Positions 50,301 through 59,300 of a stretch of 64,000 bases of DNA are shown piece after piece. How positions within the stretch are numbered: position 1 is the first letter of the stretch; every line of letters starts with the position of its first letter. Below the pieces are notes generated by a model. It searched no databases, was not told the origin of the DNA, and saw nothing but the letters and a program-made list of their open reading frames with translations. The translations under genes and the position numbers were made by a program. Origin of the DNA: Megalonaias nervosa (lineage: Eukaryota > Mollusca > Bivalvia > Unionida > Unionidae); NCBI GenBank assembly GCA_016617855.1, contig JAECUM010004951.1, positions 62,001 through 126,000 on the forward strand. Reading direction: 5' to 3'.

Positions 50301-53300
50301 AACATTTGAGTGTATCCGTGGTGGAGGGAACTACTAATCAGTGGCAAAAAGAAACATTTACCTGCTTTTTATGCTCCAGTGGTTACATAAAGTTTTTGCA
50401 TTTAGCTCAGTTTTGCTGACACTTTTTCATGTTCAATCATGAAAACTTGATGGATACTTTTATCTTGAGACATACTTCTCACCACAGGCAAAATTAGTTC
50501 ACAGTGACCTACTTATTGCTCTAGTGAATTAGCAAGGTTTGTAAGTTATGCTACAACAGAAAAGGTTAGACTTGGAATTCTTGGAATTCTGTATTTTATG
50601 GGCATACATTGTTCAGGTAATAATTTATTTCTAAGTAATTTAGTGGAAGAAAGTAAAGGATTGCAGGTAACTAACTGATAAGTGACCTTTAACATCCAGA
50701 ATACAAGAAAAGAAGTCATTGATAATAAATATAGAATTAGTTGAATAATACTATATTTGCTGTGATATCTTTTGTCTACAGCTGATGGCCCCACTCTTAG
50801 ATGTAATCTACAGCAGTGAAGAGAAAGACAAGGTGGCTCCTTTTCTTGCGACCATAATGTATAGTGTCTTCCCCTATCTGAGAAATCACAGGTACTACAT
50901 AGTGCTGTATTCATCTAAACAGTCAATATAGGGGAAAGAGATTATCACGTTCAGCATCTTACCCCATTGCAGAAATGGCGAGCACTGCATACAGATCATA
51001 TAACCCCTCTCAAATGAGACTTTATAATTTGGAATTTTCATTTGCACATGTACACCCACATTTCCTGTATTTTTTTCCCATTACTCTTGCTCTCTTTCAT
51101 TAATAGCAAATTTATAGTTTTTAAATTTATGGTTGTCAGGCGATACAGTTACTTGGAAAGACTTTACTTGGCAGTATTATTTGTAATTTTAAGCTGGGAT
51201 GGTCTGTTGTCCATTGTCTGTCTGTCATCTGTTGTCAGTCTGTCCAGTAGCACAAGTTTGCATTTTCTTCTTCTCCTTAACTACTTAGATTACAATGAAA
51301 CCTTAGCAACAGATTCATCCTATGTTCTAGTTGGTTCTAAGTAAAAATGGGGCCAGTCTAGTTTGTCCTAAATGAAAGTGATGCCACTCCGACATCCAAT
51401 ATGGCCACCACAATGGCCATCTTGAAAATCTGTATTATCACTACTCCGAAATGGATGGTCAGATCAGTGTGGCGTTTTCATCAGAAGACTTCTTATGATG
51501 TCTGCTTGGCCCGAAATGAAAAAGGTGCCCATCTGATGACCAGTATGACCACTACAGGGGCTATCTTGAAATTCTTGTTATTGCCACTCTTCTGCAGTGA
51601 AAAGTAATATTGCCATTGGTATAGTCTTAATGAAAATGGTGCTGATCTGATGTGCATTATAGCTGCCACAGTGGCCATCTTGAAAATCTTATTGTTACTC
51701 CTCATGAATAAAAAGTAATATTGCCATGAGGTTTTCACCATAAGATTTATGATGTCTATTTGGTCCTAAATGAAAATTGTTCCAATCTGATGTCCAGTAT
51801 GGCCACCAAAAGCAGGAAATATCACTACTCATTCTGTATGGATGGTTGTATGAACATGCAGGTTTAATTTACTAATCAATTTCTTATGAAAATGGCACTG
51901 TTCTGACTTCTAATATGGTTGCCATAGTGGCCATCTTTAAAATCTTATCACTACTTCTCCTGAATGAATGTTCATGTTAGTAATGGGTTTTATTGAAAGG
52001 TTTCTTTTGATGTCTAGTTGGTTCTAAGTGACACTGGTGCTGATCTGATGTGCAATATAGCTGCCACAGTGGCCATCTTGAAAATCCTATTGCTACTTCT
52101 CCTGAATGAAAAGTAATATTGCCGTGGGGTTTTCACCAGACACCTTTTTTGATGTCTTATTGGTCTTAAATGAAAACGGTGCTTAGCTGATGTCCCATAT
52201 ACAGAAGCCATATTGAAAATATTATCACTACTCCAGTCTCCTGATTGGATAGTTATATCAGCATGTAATTTTTACTAAACAACTTCTTATGATGCCTATT
52301 TGGTTGTAATTGAAAATGGTACCACCCTGACTTCTAATATGGCTGCCACTATGGTCATCTTGAATATTTTGTTCTCACTACTTCTTCTAGATTGCTGGTC
52401 ATACTGTGACCATGCTTTCACCAAAAGACATTATTATATCTAGTTTGTACTCAGTGACATCCACTATGGCATCCATCTTGAAAATCTTGTTATCATTGCT
52501 CCCCCAAAAATGGAAAGTCATATCAATATGGGGTTTCCACCAGACTTCTTGTGATGTCTTGTTGGTGCCAGTCTGACATCCAACATGTCCACCACAGCAG
52601 CTAATTCAAAAATATTGTTATCCCTGAAGAATATCAGAGATGGTTTCAATGCTCTACATTTAAAAGGAATAAATGGTCTCATCTTGAATTCCTGTGGGGA
52701 AAATGAATTCAGCCAGTAGTGCATCAGTCAAGGGATTCTTGTTTTATTATTGTGGTGGGAATTTTATCTTTAAATTAACAATTTTAGCACAGCATTTATG
52801 AATGTGGGTCAAAGCAAAACAACTTATAAAATGACAGTTAAACCATTTATATTTAACATTAAGAATCAATTAATCTTGTTACAGTAAAAACTGTTATGAG
52901 TGACCTCTGCTATGAGCAACCACCTGTCATTTCCAAACACAATCAAAATGCATTGATTGATTTTATTATATAAATGCTCTGTTGTGAGTGACCACCAGCT
53001 GAACATGACCAGCGACCGCAATGTCTTAACAAACTATGCATTTTGACACTGCTATGAATGACCGCATCGCAAAAACGAGGATATAATCCACTGACCTTTA
53101 TTTAATTCCTGTAACAGTGACTTCTCATACCATTCTAAAACAAAAAATAAGCTGGCTACCAATATCTGAAATTTTGTAGGTATGCTTATGGTGTTTTATA
53201 CTTTCTGTTGTAAACCAGATTAAAGTACATGTAGATTATTCCTTAGTCTGGTTCCCTGCTTCATATACTCCCTGCGCTATTCTCCACTATTCGTATGGGG

Positions 53301-56300
53301 AGAGCAACACAGGAAGCATACCAAGCCGGGAACCAGACTAATTATTCCCACACTTAGCCTGCTTCCTGGCCTTATCGTAAACAATATGTATGAGTAGGAC
53401 CCAGCATCCCTATGAACGACTGTATCACGAGTACATAGACACCACTGACCTGTATGTAATCAATTGTTACAACAACTGCTTGATTAGTAACGATTGTTCT
53501 GATCAAAAACAAACATAAGAAGAAAATAATAATAATAATAATAATAATAAAAATAAATTTAAAAAAGGATTGTGGCTACTGGTGATAGATGCTACAGTCG
53601 GTAAACCAGGTTAATGTACATGCCACGAATTGCAATTGTTGTGCCAAAATTGACGTAGTGGTCACATATATTGTTTGGCTTTAGAGTTAATCCGTATTGG
53701 TCATTGTCTATTAAACCAGCAAGAGAGAATTGTTTGCGGGATTCGATTGATAGTGTTCAAGACTTGTGATGTTTGTTGTCTTTTCTCCTGATGTTAAGTT
53801 ATTACATCCCAATCAGAGCTGTCATTTATTCAAGTTGATGCAACTGGGTTACACGCTTTGTTTATAGAGTTAATCCCTGTATGTCTTGTTTGAATGAAAC
53901 CGTTCGCTTTTGTCTTTGAGTAAATGGTTCTGTTTCTGGATGAGATCATTGTTTCTTTTTATTTCATTAATTGTTAGATATGCAATGCACATGTATAGAT
54001 TTTTCATATTTTCCCAAAGCCCAGTCAAAACCATCTATACGTTCTATATTACAACTGAGCACTAATAATATTAACACCTAGAACCTTAATAACAATGGAT
54101 GAACCTCCAACTAAAAAGAGATAAATTTTAAGGCTGGAGAAAATATTTATTGTAACTGAAAGAAGTGAAAAAGAGCAGACCACTCGCAAAAAGGCGGTTT
54201 AAGCATTGGTAAAACAAATTTAGGTTGTTATAAAGGAAAAGGAGTAAATCAGAAATGATTTAATTTGCTAATATATGTGATCTTCAAATGTAAATGCGAT
54301 TTCATGTTTAATGATGGAAGTATATCTTTATTGCTATATAATTTTGTTTTTAGATGAATGCATACAATATTTCAGCAAGAACTATTAATAAAGAATAGAA
54401 TATATGTACAGTGATAATGCTTATTTTTCTTTAAAATGTTCTGAAACTGGACCTTGGAATCTGGTCTTTTTGTACAAGCCTGCTATGAGAGACCACCTGT
54501 CTTGAGAGACTGTTTTTTGTTGGCAGAAGGGGCAGTCTCTCATAACATGTTTTACTGTACTATGTAGAACCAAAAATTTGATGTAAAAGAAGAATTGAAT
54601 AAATTGCATTAAGTTGTTCAGCTTTAATACTAATTTATTATCAATGTAAATACTGGTGAACCTGATTTTGTAATGAACTGTTTCCATAAATACTGTGTGC
54701 TATTATCCAACATTGTTAAAAGATCCACATTATTGTCATAGGAGTTCAAAATTATTATCATAGGAGTTCACACTATTGTCACAGTAGATCCATATTATTG
54801 TCATAGGAGATCCACATTATTGTCATTACTAAACATTATTGTCATAGTAGTTGGACATTATTGTCATAGGAGTTCCACATTGTTGTCATAGGAGTACTAT
54901 TAATTTGAAGAGTAAGATTAAGTTGCTCACTGTCCTAAATTTGGAATTTGCAGTACCCATAACCTACCAAGTCTACGTGCTAGTTCCCAGCTGTTAGCAA
55001 CGATCAGCAGTTACCAGTTCACAAGGAAGGCCTGGAGAAAGGAGGCCTTAGAACTCCTTCTAGACCCCAGTTTCTTCCAGATGGATGTCCGATGTATCCA
55101 GTACTGGCACACTGTTATTGACAACCTCATGACACATGACAAAACTACATTTAAGGAACTAATGGGTAATTTTGTAAATTATTTGCACTGATTTGTTGAA
55201 AGTTTTGTGTAAATGGCTTTTAAAAGCATCAAAAGCATGCTGTGTTTGTTAACAGTATTTTATGGTGACTAAATTGCACTACAATCAAGACAAACAAAAT
55301 GGGTAAAGCTGTCAATGTAGTTATAATATGTCAAGGGACCAACATTGAATTTGCAAGATAATAAATGTATAATATATTTTAAAGAAACAAGCGAAAACAT
55401 AATTACACACAACTCATTCCTTGACACTAACTTCCCCTTGAATGAAAAGTATTTGCACTTTTAGAATTTTAATGGAATAAGAGCAAAATTTATTATACAT
55501 GGAGAAAATGAAGAAAAACTTCCCATGGCATGTTCAGTTTACAGCCATACATAATCTACATGTTTTTCTGACTCTCTCATTGTAACAATCCTAAAAGAAT
55601 ATGGCTGCAATGCCAGTACCCAAAAGAATCAATCTTACATCAGGAGCTTTGCCTCAGACAAGTAAGAGGATGGTGGTTAGTCTTGCCACCAATTTCCAGT
55701 ATTACTGCCAAACACTTTCTCAACTTATTCAGTTGCCATCATGGTAAAAGTTGTTGTTGTTTATCTGTTGAGTCAACGAGGACCACTCTAGTCATCTGAG
55801 GGTTGGAGGAGCTGGTACTGTTCTCTGCATGCGCAGGTGGCTGATGAGGCCAATCCTTACATGGAAGGTTTGTTTGCACAATGGACAAGGGATGAGTGGG
55901 ACATCTCCAGGAGGGTTGATGGCACGGGCTTTTCTGGCTTGCCTCTTCAGCTCTGCAACTGCTGTCATGCTTGATTTGCACAACTTGGAGCCTTTGTGCA
56001 TGGAGGAATGCCAGGTGGCTCAGTCGCTTGCTGTTTGGTCTCAGGAATCAGGGTTTATGTTGAACGCTTTCAATGTAGCTTTCAGATTGTCTTTGAAGTG
56101 TTTCTTCTGACCTCTGTGGAGTCGCTGTCCTTGCTGTAGCTCGCCATAAAAGAGTCTTTTTGGCAGCCAGTGGTCTGGCATGCGCACAAAATGTCCTGCC
56201 CAGCATAGCTGGGACTGCATCAAGATGGTGTGGATGCTGGGGAGACCTGCTTGGGCGAGTACCTCCGTGTCTGTAACCTTGTCCTGCCACTTGATATGGA

Positions 56301-59300
56301 GAATTTTCTTGAGACTTGTGGTGTGAAAGTGGTTCAGCTTCCTGGCGTGGCGTTGGTACACCATCCATGTTTCGCATGTGTAAAGTAGTGTGGGGAGCAC
56401 AACTGCCCTGTAGACCTTTAGTTTGGTCTGGATGCTGATGCCTCTTCTATTCCAAACATTGGCATACAGTCTGCCAAAAGTTGCGCTGGTCTGGCAATGT
56501 GGAGGTTCACCTCGTGGTCAGTAGTGATGCTCTGTGACAGTGTGCTGCCAAGGTAGGTGAAGTGGTTCACTACATTGAGTTTTGGCTGTTGACGGTGATG
56601 TTGGGCTCAACATAGGGCTATCCAGGGGCCGGCTGATGCAGGACTTCAGTCTTCTTGGTATTGATGGTGAGACCAAAGATTGTGCAGGCACTGGAGAACT
56701 TGTCAACGCTGCATTGCAAGTCAGCTTCTGAGCCACCGTTGAAGGCGCAGTCATCAGCAAATATGAATTCCCTGATGGTGTCTGTCGTAACCTTGATTTT
56801 CGCTTGAAATCTCCTGAGGTTGAATAGTTTTCCATCTGTATGGTACCTGATGCTGACTCCAACATCTCCGTATCTGAAAGCTTCAGACAGCATGGCGGAG
56901 AACAATAGACTGAACAGCATCGGTGCCAGAACACAACCCTGCTTGACGCCATTGGTTACTTGGAATGGTTCAGATGTCTCTCCATTGTCCTGGACTCGTG
57001 CCTGCATGCCATCATGGAAATGCTGTACCATGGATATAAATTTTCTCGGGCATCTGTACTTGGCCATTATCTTCCACAAGCCTTTTCTGCTGACAGTATC
57101 AAAGGCCTTTGTCAAATCGATGTAGATGGAGAAAAGGTCAGCGTTTTGCTCATGACATTTCTCTTGTAGCTGCCTCGCATCAAACACCATATCGATGGTC
57201 CCACGTTCTTTCCGGAATCCACACTGGCTTTCTGGCAGGAGTCCCTGGTTAAGGTGCGCAGTGAGGCAGTTCAGTAGGATTCTGGCGAGTATCTTTCCTG
57301 CGATTGAGAGCAAAGATATATTCCAGTGGTTGTCACAGGCCTGGCGGTTCCCTTTGTGCTTATACAGGTGGATTATGGAAGCGTCTTTGAATTCCTGTGG
57401 ATCATCTCTTGCTGCCACATCAGTAAAAACAGTTGGTGGAGCCTTTCTATCAGGGCTGTGCTCCCTTCCTTGTAGACTTCTGCTGGGATGGAGTCTGAAC
57501 CAGGGGCTTTGCCACTGGAAAGCAGACCTTTCGCTTTCTGTGTCTTGAGTAAGTTTGGAGGGTCATCCAGTGCTTCGTTGATGGGTAATTGGGGGAGACA
57601 GCTGATGGCTTCAGATTTGATAGATGAAGGGCGATTCTGCCCATCATTCAAGAATCTTCTCTTTGTCAGTAATTAGTGTGTTCCTGTCTGAGCTGAGAAG
57701 GGAGGATGATCCAGAGGATGTAGGTCCATACACTTCCTTCAGGGCGTTGTAGAAGTTCTTCATGTCATGTCTGTCTGCGTAGCATTGTATCTTATTGGCT
57801 TTGTTGCTCAGCCATGTGCCTCGAATCTGATGGAGTTTCTGCTGTACAGTTCTGTGTATATTGTTGCATGCATCTTTACTGGAGGTGGACTTGGGGTTGT
57901 TGAGGTAGGTTTGATGGAGGCGGTGTTTCTCATCCAGCAACTGCTTGATCTCATCGCAGTTCTCATCAAACCAGTCTTGGTGCTTTCTGGTTGAGGGTCC
58001 TAGGATTTCCAAAGCTAGACCAGCTCTCTGAATGCTGCCCAGTTGGTCTCCACATTCTGGATGTCCAGAGGGGTGGATTTCAGACGTTCTTCCAGGGCAT
58101 CCACAAGAGACTGTTTGGTACTGGTGCGTTTCAGCATAGTGATGTTTAGTCGTTTAGGAGCTTTCTTTCCTTGTGGGCGTCTTTTGGGCTGAATGCAGAT
58201 GTTGAGCTTGGTGATGATGAGGCGGTGGTCTATCCAGCAGTCAGTGCCGCACAAGGACCTGGTCACACGCACATCCTTGCCTGTCCCTCTTCCTAACAAT
58301 GACGTAGTGGATGAGATGCCAGTGCTTAGAGCGAGAGTGCATCCATGACGTCCGGTTTCGGGTAGGGAGGCGGAAGACTGTATTGGTGATCAGCAGTTAA
58401 TGCACTGTGCAAGTCTGGATCAAAAGGAGACCATTGCTGGTACAGTGACCCACTCTGTGCTTTCCTAGCACTCCATCCAAGGCAACGTGATCACAGCCTA
58501 CTCTTGCATTGAAGTTGCAGAGAATGACGAGCTTATCTGCCATTGAAACGTTAGCAATGATGGAGTAAAGATCCTCATAGAGCTTGGCCTTCACTTCATC
58601 CGGGTTGGTCATGGTTGGAGCATAGCAACTGGTGATGGTAAGGTGCTTTCTTCCAGACAAGAGGGGGAGATTCATGGTCATGAGTCTGTCGTTTACTCCC
58701 TTGGGAGGTCTAGCCAATTTGCCAATCAGTGCTGTCTTCACTGCAAAGCTGACACCAGCCTCACAGCACTTTTCACTTTCTCGGCCGCTCAAAAAAAAGT
58801 GTATCCAGAGCCCCTTTCACAGAGTTCACCTTCTGCAAGCCGGGTCCCGCTCAAGGCAGCAATGTCCACATTGTATCTGGCGAGTTCCTTTCCTATTAGG
58901 GCTGTTCTTCTCTAGGGGTCTTTCCACATCGTCTCTGTCCAGTAAGGTGTGCACATTCCATGCGCCACGTGTGAGAGGAACAATCCTCATTTTCTTCTTA
59001 GTGTTTTGACCACTTGAGTAGGGTCCCTGCCAGGCTTGGTAAGCTGGCTCGGGAGGTTTAGAGCAGGCAATGTTTAGGGCACCTTTTCTAGACCCTTCCT
59101 CATGCCAAGGAGGTCGAGCAGTGCATTCCTGAAGAGGGCTGCTCAGTCGCTCAGTGGGCTGCTGGACTCCACTGCTGCTCCGTGTCAGTGGTGAACGACC
59201 CTAATGGCCTGAGCCGCCTTCATGCAGGTTTGCGGCTACGGCTGCCAGTGTACCCACACCTGCCGCTTTGTCGCTTGCCTGTTGCCACAGGACTTTGGTG

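Larger units (their letters stand above)
52882..54557 (+). mobile_element. Tigger/pogo-like DNA transposon, internally deleted
   Basis: Inverted terminal repeats: CAGTAAAAACTGTTATGAGT at the left and, inverted, CTCTCATAACATGTTTTACTG at the right. A TA dinucleotide lies on both sides (52880-52881, 54558-54559), the target choice of the Tc1/mariner-pogo group. Near 54097 a reading MDEPPTKKR then [17 protein letters not shown] resembles the N-terminal DNA-binding helix of Tigger transposases. It breaks up by about 54250, after which only the 3' part remains, so the catalytic domain is gone. Internal copies of terminal-like sequence (TATGAATGACCGC, TATGAACGACTG) occur at 53050 and 53410. Confidence 0.78.

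Noticed and set aside
51493..52211. Minus-strand frames with repeated [15 protein letters not shown] segments
   Set aside because: They follow the 140-150-bp tandem repeat and repeat with it; no gene signal.
56820..58990. Plus-strand frames opposite the LINE (for example 57195-57548 and 58632-59009)
   Set aside because: Shadows of the minus-strand LINE, which has clear endonuclease and RT motifs.
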